A DNA stretch of 64,000 nt from Belliella baltica DSM 15883 (GCF_000265405.1 NC_018010.1:930001-994000), one strand, 5' to 3'. Shown: positions 29,094 to 39,602, counted from the stretch's first letter. The notes: generated by a model not told the origin, from the sequence alone. Numbers and translations are program-made.

Positions 29094-29112
29094 TATATCT
29101 GATCGGACTTTT

Positions 29113-30114
29113 GTGAATCAATTAATTACAGCCCATAGCTATTTGAAACTACTCAGTTGGAGGAAAATCTCTAACTATTTTTTGTTATTCTCTTCATTTC
29201 ACTATAGCCGTTGGATCAAAAAACCTATAGTCTGGGGAAAGCCCACGACACTCTCCATAGAACCAACCACAAGCTGCAATCTCAGATGCCCGGAGTGTCC
29301 AAGTGGCTTGAGGATCTTTTCCCGTCCAACAGGCATGATTCAGGAAGCACTTTTCAAAAAAATTATTGATGAAAATGCACCTGAGCTAACCTATTTACAT
29401 TTATACTTTCAGGGAGAACCTTATCTGCATCCAAAATTTTTAGAATTGGTAAAGTATGCATATGAGCGAAAAGTCTTCACAGCTACCTCTACAAATGCAC
29501 ATTACTTGACAGAGCAAAATGTGTCCAAAACATTAGATTCCGGATTAAAACAATTGATCATCTCAATGGATGGAATCACTCAGGAAGTTTATCAGGATTA
29601 TCGGATTGGAGGGAGTTTATCGAAAGTTCAGGAAGGGCTGAAATTGCTGATCGAAAAAAGAGCAGAAAGAAAACAGCTATATCCGCGAGTCATTTTACAA
29701 TTTCTCGTCACAGGTAAGAATGAACATCAACTCAATGAATTGAAATATTGGGCAAGTGAAATGAAGGTGGACGAGTTGCAGCTGAAGTCTACACAGATTT
29801 ACGATTTTGAAAATGGCTCTGAGTTAATTCCAAGCGAAGAGAAATATTCGCGATATATATTAGCGAAAAATGGAAAGTGGAAACTCAAAAAGTCCATTGA
29901 AAACAAATGTTGGCGCATGTGGCAAGGTGCTGTAGTAACTTGGGATGGACGGGTAGTTCCCTGCTGTTTTGACAAAGATGCCGAACATGTCATGGGTCAA
30001 ATCAATTATACCCCAATGGCTGAAATATGGCAAAATTCAAAATATCAGCATTTTAGGAAACAGCTTCTTACAGATAGAACAGAGATAGAAATTTGTAAGA
30101 ACTGTTCAGAGTAA
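29113..30114 (+). CDS. Radical SAM/SPASM domain protein
   Basis: From the GTG at 29113 the protein has 333 residues; a frame open back to 28954 would add 53 residues encoded by a palindromic repeat and a promoter-like element. Cys 55, 59 and 62 (CNLRCPEC) bind the radical SAM 4Fe-4S cluster. The C-terminal SPASM region has Cys in NKCWRMW, VPCCFDKD and CKNCSE for auxiliary clusters. Such enzymes modify peptides or sugars or act as carbon-skeleton oxidoreductases. It stands directly before the exopolysaccharide locus; whether it belongs to it is open. Confidence 0.82.
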   Translation: MNQLITAHSYLKLLSWRKISNYFLLFSSFHYSRWIKKPIVWGKPTTLSIEPTTSCNLRCPECPSGLRIFSRPTGMIQEALFKKIIDENAPELTYLHLYFQGEPYLHPKFLELVKYAYERKVFTATSTNAHYLTEQNVSKTLDSGLKQLIISMDGITQEVYQDYRIGGSLSKVQEGLKLLIEKRAERKQLYPRVILQFLVTGKNEHQLNELKYWASEMKVDELQLKSTQIYDFENGSELIPSEEKYSRYILAKNGKWKLKKSIENKCWRMWQGAVVTWDGRVVPCCFDKDAEHVMGQINYTPMAEIWQNSKYQHFRKQLLTDRTEIEICKNCSE

Positions 30115-30281
30115 ATGAAAAACCCCTTATTTTAGCTCTTAGACTATTTCTTTACTGCATGGAATAGTTATCTTTACGCAAGTTTTCTCATATTTTATAC
30201 TGAAAGAATACCATTCTTGCTTCTATGGATTGAACGCTTTCATTTTCATTGATGCAATTGATCTTAAATGTCTTTACCCTT

Positions 30282-32906
30282 ATGCATTCACCTCTAATTT
30301 CATTATTTAGAAACCTTTGTGCTGCAATTATTCTCTTTTCAGCTCTTTTTTTAGTAATCCCCTATCAAGCTCAAGCCCAGTCTTTATCTGATATTTCTAG
30401 TATCAATGTAGAGGAACTGTCTGATGAGCAGATCAAAGAGCTTTTGAGAAGAGCAAGCGAAGCAGGGCTTTCTGAGGCTGAATTGATCCAAATGGCACGA
30501 TTAAGAGGCTTGTCTGCGTATCAGATTGAAAAGCTACAAGAGCGAATTGAAAAAATAAATTTCGCTGGATCAATGGGAAGATCGACTACTGCTGGCGCCT
30601 CAAAAAGAGAACCACGTACCCAAGGTGACATCAATGAAATCACACAAGGAATTTTCAAATTTCAACAAAGTGATGCTTTGGAAGATGAAGAATCTCCTTA
30701 TTTTGGGACTGACCTTTTTTATAACAAAAACAGGAAATTAACCTTCGAACCTAACTTAAATCTAGCAACTCCAAAAAGCTATATTTTGGGAGCTGGAGAT
30801 ATGATTTATATAGATATCTATGGCCAATCTGAGGAATATTATGAAGCTAATATCAATCCTGACGGGTTTGCGATCATAGATAATATCGGTCCGGTAAGTC
30901 TTTCAGGTAAATCGATAGAAGAAGCCACAGCGATATTGAAAAATAGAATCTCTGGTTTTTATGAGGGAATGAGGGGATCAAATCCAAATACTTTTATTCA
31001 GGTTACCCTAGGAAATGTAAGAACAATAAAAGTCCACTTAGTTGGTGAGGTCAGGTTGCCTGGAACATTTACGCTGAGTGCTTTCAGTTCGGTTTTTAAT
31101 GCACTTTATGCAGCAGGAGGGCCAAATGAAAATGGTACCATGCGTAATATCAAATTGGTAAGAAACGGAAATGTTGTATCTACGATCGATATTTATGATT
31201 TTCTGATCAATGGAAAAGCTAATCTAAATCTCCAAATCCAAGATCAAGACATCATTTTGGTGGAGCCTTTTGAAGGTAGGGCCACGATGGAAGGTGAAGT
31301 AAAGAGAAAGAAGATATTTGAAGTGAAGAATGGTGAAAGCTTTGACCAATTACTCAAATACGCAGGAGGTTTTACCGATGAAGCTTTTCAAGACCGAATT
31401 ACCGTAACGAGAGTGACTGGGAAACAAAGGGCAGTCTCTGATATCTTCAAAAATCAATTTGAAATTTTCACTGTCAAAGGCGGTGATGTCTACACCATAG
31501 GAAAAGTACTGAATAGGTTTAGCAACAGGGTTCAAATCAAAGGCGCTGTATTCCGTGAAGGAAACTACGCACTTACTGAAGGGTTGACACTTAAAAAATT
31601 GATAGAAAATGCTGATGGGATTAAAGGAGAAGCCTTCTTGGAGCGAGCGAGTATCTTAAGAACCAAAGATGACTTAAGCACAGAAATCATCAATGTCAAT
31701 CTTCAAAACATTTTATCTGGAACTGCTCAAGATATTCTACTGGAAAGAGAAGATGTTGTCAGAATTTCAAGCATCTACGATCTCAAAGAAGAGATCTATG
31801 TTCAAATTACAGGAGAGGTAAAAAAGCCAGGAACATATCCTTTCTCAAAACAAATGACTGTAGAAGATCTCATTATTTTGGCAGGTGGACTTAGAGAAGC
31901 TGCAAGCACTGAGGATATAGAAATCGCAAGAAGAATTGAAAATCCTGAATCAGGGGTCTTTTCTACCTTGATTCCTATCACCATCAATCAAGATTTGAGT
32001 CTTTCAAATGAAACGGAAGTTCTCGCACCATTTGATAATGTGATTATCAGACGCAAGCCTAATTTCACTTTGGAGAAAATGATCTTTATAGAAGGTCAGG
32101 TAAATTCTCCAGGCGCATTTGCCGTGCAATCAGCGAAAGAAAGAATCTCTGATGTCATCGGCAGAGCAGGTGGTTTGACTGCCTTTGCTTATCCAAAAGG
32201 GGCAACGTTGATCAGAAGAACAGAATATTATGATACAGAATCTGAGCAACTTAGAAGACAGAAAAACCTGATCGATCTTCAACAAAAACTCCAATTCGAC
32301 CCGAATAATACTGAAGCACAAGAATTACTTCTTGAAAGGTTATTCAAAGACTTAGGAAATAGAGAAGCAGATCAAAGTAGTGCGGCAGAAAGCTCTGCTG
32401 TATCTGATGTAAAAAAGGAAACGATTGCTGGAATCGCTGAAAGTAAAGCTGATATTTCTCCTATCAAGATCAAACAGACGGAAGCAGTGGCTATAGATTT
32501 AGAGAAAATCATCAATAATCCAGGTTCCGATTATGACTTGATTTTGGAAGAGGGGGATATCATTTCTATTCCGAGACAATTGCAAACCATCAGGATGCGT
32601 GGCGATGTCGTCTATCCTACAACCGTAAGGTATGAAAATGTAAAAGGGCTGAAGCACTACATCAATAAAGCAGGCGGTTTTGATTCCAGAGCAAATAGGA
32701 AGAGAACTTATGTGGTCTATGCCAATGGGGAAGTATCGAGAACAAGAAATTTCCTAGGCATTCGAGCCTATCCGAATGTTGAGCCCGGTGCAGAGATTTT
32801 CGTACCTACAAAAGGACCAAAAGTAATGCTTAGACCTGGTGAGTTAATAGGATTAACGACTGGTATAGCCACACTAGCTTTGATTATCTCACAATTAAGT
32901 CAATAA
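30282..32906 (+). CDS. Polysaccharide export protein with SLBB domains (Wza-like)
   Basis: The ATG at 30282 gives a clean signal peptide ending YQAQAQ; an ATG at 30252 and a TTG at 30249 add 10 or 11 residues. The mature protein has a helical N-terminal region (ELSDEQIKELLRRASEAG), a PES domain (GAGDMIYIDIYGQ) and about six SLBB domains with repeated VxGEVxxPGT motifs, and a C-terminal hydrophobic helix. It forms the outer-membrane and periplasmic export channel. At about 874 residues it is much longer than E. coli Wza (379), as in Bacteroidota. It begins the exopolysaccharide locus. Confidence 0.9.
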   Translation: MHSPLISLFRNLCAAIILFSALFLVIPYQAQAQSLSDISSINVEELSDEQIKELLRRASEAGLSEAELIQMARLRGLSAYQIEKLQERIEKINFAGSMGRSTTAGASKREPRTQGDINEITQGIFKFQQSDALEDEESPYFGTDLFYNKNRKLTFEPNLNLATPKSYILGAGDMIYIDIYGQSEEYYEANINPDGFAIIDNIGPVSLSGKSIEEATAILKNRISGFYEGMRGSNPNTFIQVTLGNVRTIKVHLVGEVRLPGTFTLSAFSSVFNALYAAGGPNENGTMRNIKLVRNGNVVSTIDIYDFLINGKANLNLQIQDQDIILVEPFEGRATMEGEVKRKKIFEVKNGESFDQLLKYAGGFTDEAFQDRITVTRVTGKQRAVSDIFKNQFEIFTVKGGDVYTIGKVLNRFSNRVQIKGAVFREGNYALTEGLTLKKLIENADGIKGEAFLERASILRTKDDLSTEIINVNLQNILSGTAQDILLEREDVVRISSIYDLKEEIYVQITGEVKKPGTYPFSKQMTVEDLIILAGGLREAASTEDIEIARRIENPESGVFSTLIPITINQDLSLSNETEVLAPFDNVIIRRKPNFTLEKMIFIEGQVNSPGAFAVQSAKERISDVIGRAGGLTAFAYPKGATLIRRTEYYDTESEQLRRQKNLIDLQQKLQFDPNNTEAQELLLERLFKDLGNREADQSSAAESSAVSDVKKETIAGIAESKADISPIKIKQTEAVAIDLEKIINNPGSDYDLILEEGDIISIPRQLQTIRMRGDVVYPTTVRYENVKGLKHYINKAGGFDSRANRKRTYVVYANGEVSRTRNFLGIRAYPNVEPGAEIFVPTKGPKVMLRPGELIGLTTGIATLALIISQLSQ

Positions 32907-32911
32907 GTAGC

Positions 32912-33979
32912 ATGTCAGAAAAGCATATTTTGGACGATAAGATTACTCTTAAAGAGATTGTTTTGAGATTTAGATTTTGGATCAATTATTTCTTGGGTCA
33001 ATGGAAATTGATACTTGGAATTGTTTTGCTTGGGGGAATACTTGGAGCTGTCATTTCAATAGTTAAAAAGCCAGTTTATTTAGCAGAAACTTCTTTTGTA
33101 TTGGAAGAATCTGATATGGGAGGTATGGGAGGCATGTCTGGATTGGCTTCATTGGTGGGAGTGAATTTGGGTTCTTTAGGAAGTTCAAGTGGCCTTTTTC
33201 AGGGAGATAACATCATGGAGCTCTATCGCTCTGACAATATGATTGATAAGGCACTTTTGAGTCCTTTTGATGAAGAATCCCTTTTAATTGATCGATTTAT
33301 TGCTTTCAATAAGCTCCAAAAGAAGTGGAAAAGTAAAGTGGACTTGAGTGCTTTTGATTTTTCAATCGAAAGAGCGTCCTTTTCTGTGACACAAGATTCT
33401 GTAGTGAAGGAAATCACCAAGCTGATCAGAAAAGATCATCTTGGGGTGAATAAGCCTGATAGGAAATTGACCATCATCAAAGTAAGCATTCAATCTAAAG
33501 ATGAGGCGTTTTCGAAAGTGTTTAATGAAACTTTGGTAGAAAAAGTGAATGGTTTTTATTTCGAAACCAAAACCAAAAAAACTGCTGAAAATCTACAAAT
33601 TCTCCAAACACAAGCAGATAGTGTGAGGAAAATATTGGACGAAAGTTTAGTAGCTTATGCCAATACAGCCGATAGAATTCCCAATCCCAATCCGCTTTTG
33701 CAATCCGGAACAGTGGATGCCCGAAAAAGGCAAATTGACATCTCTGCTGCCTCATCAGTGTATTCAGAAATTGTCAAAAATCTGGAAATTGCCAGAGTCA
33801 ATCATAGAAACAATTCACCCTTAATTCAAATCATAGATTCTCCAAGATTCCCATTACAAAGAATCGAAATCAAATTAAAAAAAGGAATTGTATTTGGAGC
33901 TGCCATCGCTTTTATCATGCTTTTGTTCTCGCTTTATTTGACGAAGTTGTATGAAATCTATGTGAGAGAAACCCGATAA
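32912..33979 (+). CDS. Wzz-type chain-length determinant protein
   Basis: The 355-residue protein has a transmembrane helix at about 35-55 (LILGIVLLGGILGAVISI), a periplasmic coiled-coil body, and a second helix near residue 325 before the C-terminus LTKLYEIYVRE. This is the polysaccharide co-polymerase fold. There is no cytoplasmic tyrosine-kinase domain (no Walker A after the second helix), so it is a Wzz-like protein rather than a Wzc. It follows the SLBB gene by 5 bases. Confidence 0.87.
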   Translation: MSEKHILDDKITLKEIVLRFRFWINYFLGQWKLILGIVLLGGILGAVISIVKKPVYLAETSFVLEESDMGGMGGMSGLASLVGVNLGSLGSSSGLFQGDNIMELYRSDNMIDKALLSPFDEESLLIDRFIAFNKLQKKWKSKVDLSAFDFSIERASFSVTQDSVVKEITKLIRKDHLGVNKPDRKLTIIKVSIQSKDEAFSKVFNETLVEKVNGFYFETKTKKTAENLQILQTQADSVRKILDESLVAYANTADRIPNPNPLLQSGTVDARKRQIDISAASSVYSEIVKNLEIARVNHRNNSPLIQIIDSPRFPLQRIEIKLKKGIVFGAAIAFIMLLFSLYLTKLYEIYVRETR

Positions 33980-33993
33980 TCTTTTACTTTTTT

Positions 33994-35304
33994 ATGCTTG
34001 AAAAAATATCCCCCTTTCCATTTATCAATCTGTTTCGAAATAAGTCGATTCAGAATTTTATTTTTTTGGCAATTATTCAAGCATCCAATGTTTTGATTTC
34101 TTTGATTTCTATGCCTCTGCTTATTCAAGGGATTGGCGTAGATCAGTTTGGGTTTGTGAATTTAGCGTTATCTGTAGTTGTCTTGGCCAATATCTTTGTG
34201 AGCTTTGGGTTCAATCTTAGTGCTCCTAGAGATGTCGCGATCAATCAAAAAAATAATACAGAACTTTCTCACTTAGTTTCTAATATTTTTTCAGGAAAGA
34301 TCATTTTAGCGACGATTGCTTCAGCAATAATTTTAATTGCCATTTTTGGATTCAACTTATTCCAAGAATATCAGATTATACTAATTTTTTCTTTATTAAT
34401 GTTGTTTTCAGAGGCGACTATGCCGCTTTGGTTTTTTCAGGGAATGGAAAAAATGAAGTTGATTTCCATTGCAAATATCTTCAGCAAGCTCCTTTTCCTG
34501 ATGGGGATTGTTTTGTTTATCCACAGTCCAGACCAATCCAAATGGGTTAATTTTCTTTTGGGAGGAGCAGGGTTTTCAATCAATATTTTATTGCTTTTAT
34601 ATATTCATTATGAATTAGATATTACTTTTTACAAACCAAGATTGAGGCAGGTTTTCAATTCAATTAAATCTAATACTTTGTTTTTCTTTTCCCTTTTAGC
34701 TTCTCATATTTCAGTTAATGGAGGATTGATTATTCTTTCTTTTTTTGCAAACTCTAATACCTTAGGGATGTTTAGCTTGGCAGAAAAAATCGGATTGGTT
34801 TTGAGGATGTTTCCTGCTTTAGTGATTCAGGCTGTTTATCCAAATGCTTCGAAACTCTATCAAAATGATAAGGAAAAATTCTATAGATTCTGTATCAAAA
34901 TAGCTGGCTGGGCATTGTTAATTGGAACATTTATATCCTTGGCCACTTATTTTCTAGCTCCAATCATTATTAAAGTACTCTCAAAAAAAGAACTCCCAGA
35001 AGCAGTATCCTTCTTAAAAGTTTTGGCTTTTGTGCCTTTTCTAGCCTGTCTTAACAATATCAATGTGATTCTGTTTTTAGCCAAAAATCAAAAAAATTTA
35101 ATGTTCAATTCCTCTTGGCTGATGTGCTTGTATATGATTTTAGCATCAATCACTTTGACACACTATTATGGTGGAGTAGGGCTTTCATTTGCATTGATTT
35201 CAACAGAATTATTTGTGTTTTTTATCTGCATTGCACTAAATCTAAAACATAATAAAAGAGAGATCACTGATATTTTCAATATATTAATCAACAACAAAAG
35301 GTAA
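33994..35304 (+). CDS. Oligosaccharide flippase (Wzx-like)
   Basis: The 436-residue protein has about 12-14 hydrophobic helices and an N-terminal ASNVLISLISMPLLIQGIGV segment with the FGFVNLALS block of the polysaccharide biosynthesis (MATE-like) family. It would move the lipid-linked repeat unit across the inner membrane. It lies 14 bases after the Wzz gene in the same operon. No close functional name is possible. Confidence 0.85.
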   Translation: MLEKISPFPFINLFRNKSIQNFIFLAIIQASNVLISLISMPLLIQGIGVDQFGFVNLALSVVVLANIFVSFGFNLSAPRDVAINQKNNTELSHLVSNIFSGKIILATIASAIILIAIFGFNLFQEYQIILIFSLLMLFSEATMPLWFFQGMEKMKLISIANIFSKLLFLMGIVLFIHSPDQSKWVNFLLGGAGFSINILLLLYIHYELDITFYKPRLRQVFNSIKSNTLFFFSLLASHISVNGGLIILSFFANSNTLGMFSLAEKIGLVLRMFPALVIQAVYPNASKLYQNDKEKFYRFCIKIAGWALLIGTFISLATYFLAPIIIKVLSKKELPEAVSFLKVLAFVPFLACLNNINVILFLAKNQKNLMFNSSWLMCLYMILASITLTHYYGGVGLSFALISTELFVFFICIALNLKHNKREITDIFNILINNKR

Positions 35305-35331
35305 ATTTACCTATTGAAATTCAAATGAATA

Positions 35332-36252
35332 ATGATTGAAAATAGAGCTAAAGTATGTATTGCCTGCGGAAATTCAGAAGGGAATGAACATTTTCAAGCT
35401 TATGAAAAAATGTTTGGTCTTGGAGATGAATTTACATATCTGAATTGTCAAAAATGCAGATCACTACAAATCGTATCAGTTCCTGACAATCTTGATCGCT
35501 ATTACTCTTCTCAATATTATACCACAGGGAAATTTGTCAAAAGCAATGCTATAAAAAATCTATTCAAAAAGGTTCGATGGCAATTTTATAATTTTGGGAT
35601 ATTTAAGAAATCCACAAAGCCTTATATCAATTGGATCAAAGAGCTAGATATTGATTTTAACAGCAAAATAGCTGACATCGGATGTGGACCTGGGCAATTG
35701 CTTTATGAGATGCACTGTTCAGGTTTCATAAATCTTCATGGATTTGATCCGTATGTTTACAAAGAGATTAACTTGAAAGGGTTAACTGTTAAAAAGGTTG
35801 CCATCGATAATATTAAGGATGAATTTGAAGTGGTGATGATGCATCATTCTTTTGAACATATGGCTGAACCCAAGAAAGTCTTCGACCTTCTATCAAGATT
35901 AGTCAAGAAAAATGGACAACTTCTTATCCGAACCCCGGTTTCTGATGCTAAGATTTGGAAAGATTATGGTATCAATTGGTTTCAAATAGATGCTCCAAGG
36001 CATTTCTTTATTCCTTCAGTCAAGGCTATGTTATCCTTGGCTCAAAATGCCGGCTTCAAGATAAAAAAAGTAGTTTTTGATAGTGATGAATCACAGTTTT
36101 TGATCTCCAAACACTATAAAAATGGTGGAAGTTTATTGAATTACGATGTTAATAGCATTAATAAAATCGAATTAAAGAAAGCTATACAACAAGCTAAAAT
36201 TTATAATCAAGAGCTAATAGGAGATCAAGCTTGTTTTTATTTTACTAAATAA
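35332..36252 (+). CDS. SAM-dependent methyltransferase with N-terminal Cys cluster
   Basis: The 306-residue protein starts with CIACGNSE and, later, YLNCQKCRSLQ, a CXXC pair as in sugar O- or C-methyltransferases, then has the class I SAM loop IADIGCGPGQLL near residue 116 and MMHHSFEHM. It probably methylates a nucleotide-linked sugar in the repeat unit. Part of the exopolysaccharide operon, 27 bases after the flippase gene. Confidence 0.82.
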   Translation: MIENRAKVCIACGNSEGNEHFQAYEKMFGLGDEFTYLNCQKCRSLQIVSVPDNLDRYYSSQYYTTGKFVKSNAIKNLFKKVRWQFYNFGIFKKSTKPYINWIKELDIDFNSKIADIGCGPGQLLYEMHCSGFINLHGFDPYVYKEINLKGLTVKKVAIDNIKDEFEVVMMHHSFEHMAEPKKVFDLLSRLVKKNGQLLIRTPVSDAKIWKDYGINWFQIDAPRHFFIPSVKAMLSLAQNAGFKIKKVVFDSDESQFLISKHYKNGGSLLNYDVNSINKIELKKAIQQAKIYNQELIGDQACFYFTK

Positions 36253-36277
36253 AACACATCAAATTTAATTGTACACA

Positions 36278-37222
36278 ATGAAAAAAGATTCAAATCCTTC
36301 TGTGGCTATAATTCTGGTTAACTGGAATGGATTTGAATTTACTCGGGCTTGTCTTGTCTCCCTTTCTAGAATCGACTATTTAAATCATCAAATTTTTGTT
36401 ATAGACAATGGTTCTACTGATGATTCCGTGCAAAAACTGAAAGAAGGATTTCAAAATATCACTTTATTGGAAAATAAAAGTAATCTAGGTTTTACTGGAG
36501 GGAATAATCTTGGTATCAATGCTGCTATACAGGCCAATTTCGATTTAGTACTACTCTTAAATAATGACACAGAAGTGGAACCAGATTTTTTATCCAATTT
36601 GGTGGATTTTCAACAAGCTAATCCAGAGTATGGCATCGTTCAACCCTTAATTTTATTCAATCAAGAAAGAGATGTCATTTGGAGTGGTGGTGGTAAATTC
36701 CAAACTTGGTTAGGAAGATCAAAAACGATAGCTGATAGAGATCCTTTAAATCAATATTCAAATGAAGTCCATAAAGACCTTGATTGGGCAACTGGATGTT
36801 GCATGCTTGTACCTGCTTATATTTTTAAAAAGGTTGGTCTGTTGAACGATTCCTTTTTTGCTTATTTTGAAGATGTGGATTTCTCTCTTCGCGTGGTTGA
36901 GTTTGGTTACAAAATTGGTCTTGAGCCGAAAGCTGTAATTTATCATGAAGCAGGAGCTGCCTCCAAAAAGCAATCCTCTGAAGGTCAGTTGAGCCCTACT
37001 GTCTTCTATCTCACAGCCAGAAATCAGCTTTTCCAATTGAGACTTCATACCAAATTTCCACATTATCTGGTAGCATGGCCATATCAAATCTTCAAGTTTC
37101 TGATATGGATAACTTATTTTTGTCTCAGATTACGGATTAGGAAAGTTAAAGCTGTTATTTTTGGACTTTATGACGGGTTAAGCAAAGACCCAAAATCTCA
37201 GGAATTGTTGCCTCCTCGGTAA
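36278..37222 (+). CDS. Glycosyltransferase family 2
   Basis: The ATG at 36278 is used; a TTG at 36269 adds three residues. The 314-residue protein starts AIILVNWNGFEFTRACL, has the sugar-binding LLLNNDTEVEPDF (DXD-like NDT) near residue 90 and a C-terminal FEDVDFSLRV. This is the rhamnosyltransferase-like GT2 type (GT-A fold). A C-terminal hydrophobic stretch (FKFLIWITYFCLRL) may bind the membrane. Acts in repeat-unit assembly. Confidence 0.88.
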   Translation: MKKDSNPSVAIILVNWNGFEFTRACLVSLSRIDYLNHQIFVIDNGSTDDSVQKLKEGFQNITLLENKSNLGFTGGNNLGINAAIQANFDLVLLLNNDTEVEPDFLSNLVDFQQANPEYGIVQPLILFNQERDVIWSGGGKFQTWLGRSKTIADRDPLNQYSNEVHKDLDWATGCCMLVPAYIFKKVGLLNDSFFAYFEDVDFSLRVVEFGYKIGLEPKAVIYHEAGAASKKQSSEGQLSPTVFYLTARNQLFQLRLHTKFPHYLVAWPYQIFKFLIWITYFCLRLRIRKVKAVIFGLYDGLSKDPKSQELLPPR

Positions 37223-37266
37223 ACAATTTTATTAGTTTTACTTCTTAATGATTAATAAGCCGTTTA

Positions 37267-38130
37267 ATGATTATCCATAAAAATTGTCCAATTTGTTCTT
37301 CTTCTAACATTGTCGGAGATGCGATCGACCTTCATCGATTCGGACCGCATATTTCAAGAGCTAGATGTAAAGATTGTGGGTTAGTTTTTGCCAATCCAAT
37401 GGCTGATGCGAATGACCTATTTCAGTATTATAACAACTATTATGAAAAAGATATTTATCAAAGTACAGATTACAAAAGCACAATAAAAGAGGAGATTTTA
37501 AAAGTTAAAAGTCTGGATAAAGGTGAGATTTTCAAAAGTGCACCTCACTTCAGTATTTATGAAAAAACAGGGAAATTTTTGGATGTAGGTTGCGGACTTG
37601 GAATGGGCTTGGCTTATGCTCATCAACTTGGATTTGAGCTATATGCTACAGAATTTGATCAAGGGGCAATAAATTTTGTAGAAAGTGAATTTCCTGTCAA
37701 GGTTTTTAAAGGGGAGTTATCCACAGCTAATTATTTTGATTTTATCCATATCAGCCACGTTATTGAGCATGTATTGGACCCTAAAGCATATATAGCTGAA
37801 ATGAAGAGGATATTAAAGCCAGGAGGAACACTTGCTATAGGAACTCCAGATATGTCAAGTCTACTCTATAAAAGCTACAAATGGTTGAATCACCTGCAAC
37901 TCAAAGTTCCTCGAATTATCGATGGATTAGAGCATACATTTATTTTCCCTAAACATCTTTTGGCAACTTTAGTCAAAGAACAAGGACTTCAAATCAAATT
38001 GCATTATTCACATACCTTAGGAGATAAATATAGTAACCTGATCAAATACAAAATGCCTCTGAAAAATAAGCTTACACGAGTAGTTCAGAATTTCTTCAAA
38101 ATCAATCAATGGATAGTCTGTGTAAAATAG
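37267..38130 (+). CDS. SAM-dependent methyltransferase
   Basis: The 287-residue protein has an N-terminal Cys cluster (CPICSS, CKDCGLVFANPM), then the SAM loop FLDVGCGLGMGL near residue 100 and ISHVIEHVLDP. It is the second sugar-type methyltransferase of the locus, distinct in sequence from the one at 35332. Substrate is probably a sugar of the repeat unit (inference from context). Confidence 0.85.
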   Translation: MIIHKNCPICSSSNIVGDAIDLHRFGPHISRARCKDCGLVFANPMADANDLFQYYNNYYEKDIYQSTDYKSTIKEEILKVKSLDKGEIFKSAPHFSIYEKTGKFLDVGCGLGMGLAYAHQLGFELYATEFDQGAINFVESEFPVKVFKGELSTANYFDFIHISHVIEHVLDPKAYIAEMKRILKPGGTLAIGTPDMSSLLYKSYKWLNHLQLKVPRIIDGLEHTFIFPKHLLATLVKEQGLQIKLHYSHTLGDKYSNLIKYKMPLKNKLTRVVQNFFKINQWIVCVK

Positions 38131-38213
38131 GCATTACAAGAACCCATTATTTTTTTTCTAGTTGGGAAATAAGAACTTTACTTCCCTAAATTTGAGCTAA
38201 CAACATCCACTGA

Positions 38214-39602
38214 ATGCATTTTATTATTTTTGTAATTTTATCCACACTGCTCTTACTGACTATTTTTTGGACAGGTAGAAATGCTATTCTGCATGGAAAA
38301 TGGGAATATATCATCTACTTTCTTTTGATTTATTTTCCAATTTATACAGTCTATTTAAGTGTCACTTATGCATCAACTGAATCGGTATTCGTAGTCAAAT
38401 CACTGCAGTTCTTCAAAGATCTGATAGTAATTTTTGCTGTTCTTGTTTTTGTACTTTTTCAAAAAAATATCTTTCAATATCCATTTCGGCTTACACTTGT
38501 GGATAAGCTATTTGCTGCATTGATTCTACTTGCAGTATTTTTTCTTTTCGCTCCTATAGGAGAAGCTACCTTCTCAGGAAAAATCTTCTATTTCAAAGGA
38601 ATGATTATTCCAGCCATGGTCTACTTTATGGGCCGAAATACCAAATTCAATAAACAAGAAGTGGCTTTGGTTTTCAAAATTATTTTTGGGTTAACAGTAG
38701 TTGGTTTTGCAGTCAACTTAATGGAAGTCGTTTTAGACACACATTTTCAAACGTTTACCGGTTATGCGAATTTCAATCAGGTTATCAACAATGTAGAACC
38801 ATCAGGAAATTTTGGGCTTTCTTGGACCTTTGAAACACAAGCGATGACCAAGAGGCTGGCCTCTGTCTTTTCAGATCCTTTAGAACTATCAAGTTCCGTC
38901 TTGATGGGATTTGCAGCTGGGTTAATTTGGTATTTGACGAGTAAAAGAGAAGATTCAATTTCCTACATTTTTATCATGCTTTTTGCAATGGGAAGTTTGT
39001 TTTTTGCTGCATCAAGAGCCTCTTTCGCATCTTTCTTTGTGATGCTGTTTTTTATTGCAATCACTTTTAGACTTTATACCTTGATTATGATTGGCTTTTC
39101 TATGGTGGTCTCTTTTGTTGTTTTCGTAGTTTTCTTTGCTTCTGAAGACTTTTATTTCTTCGTCTTAGATACACTCACATTCCAAAACCTCTCTAGTGTT
39201 GGGCATCTCGTTGAGTGGTTGAATGCCTTAGAAGGAATGATTGAAAACCCTTGGGGTGCAGGTTTGGCCATGAGTGGTAATGCCGGTAGTGTTACTGATG
39301 ATTTGAGGATTGGTGGTGAAAATCAATTTTTGATCTATGGTGTACAGTTAGGGTGGATTGGTATGATTATATACATTTTACTCTTAACTTTTTCAATTAT
39401 CCATAGTATTCGTGTATTTAGAAATACAGACAATGTGATGACTGCGAGAATCGCATTCACAGGTGCAGCTGCCAAAACTGGATTAATCCTTCCACTTTTT
39501 ACCGCCAATGCAGAAATGTATTTATACATCAGCTGGATTTCTTGGTGGATGATTGGTTATGCAATGAACAATTACTCAAAACTCAAAACCGATGAAGCCT
39601 AG
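38214..39602 (+). CDS. O-antigen polymerase/ligase-like membrane protein (Wzy candidate)
   Basis: The 462-residue protein has about ten hydrophobic helices and a long loop near residues 290-350 containing LVEWLNALEGMIENPWGAGL and RIGGENQFLIYGVQLG, the shape of O-antigen ligase or polymerase proteins. In a Wzx/Wzy-type locus it is the best candidate for the polymerase. Its stop overlaps the next gene by 11 bases. Confidence 0.75.
   Translation: MHFIIFVILSTLLLLTIFWTGRNAILHGKWEYIIYFLLIYFPIYTVYLSVTYASTESVFVVKSLQFFKDLIVIFAVLVFVLFQKNIFQYPFRLTLVDKLFAALILLAVFFLFAPIGEATFSGKIFYFKGMIIPAMVYFMGRNTKFNKQEVALVFKIIFGLTVVGFAVNLMEVVLDTHFQTFTGYANFNQVINNVEPSGNFGLSWTFETQAMTKRLASVFSDPLELSSSVLMGFAAGLIWYLTSKREDSISYIFIMLFAMGSLFFAASRASFASFFVMLFFIAITFRLYTLIMIGFSMVVSFVVFVVFFASEDFYFFVLDTLTFQNLSSVGHLVEWLNALEGMIENPWGAGLAMSGNAGSVTDDLRIGGENQFLIYGVQLGWIGMIIYILLLTFSIIHSIRVFRNTDNVMTARIAFTGAAAKTGLILPLFTANAEMYLYISWISWWMIGYAMNNYSKLKTDEA

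Noticed and set aside
28954..29112. 53-residue N-terminal extension of the radical SAM protein
   Set aside because: It is translated from a 20-bp palindrome and a promoter-like element, and its low-complexity start does not look like protein.
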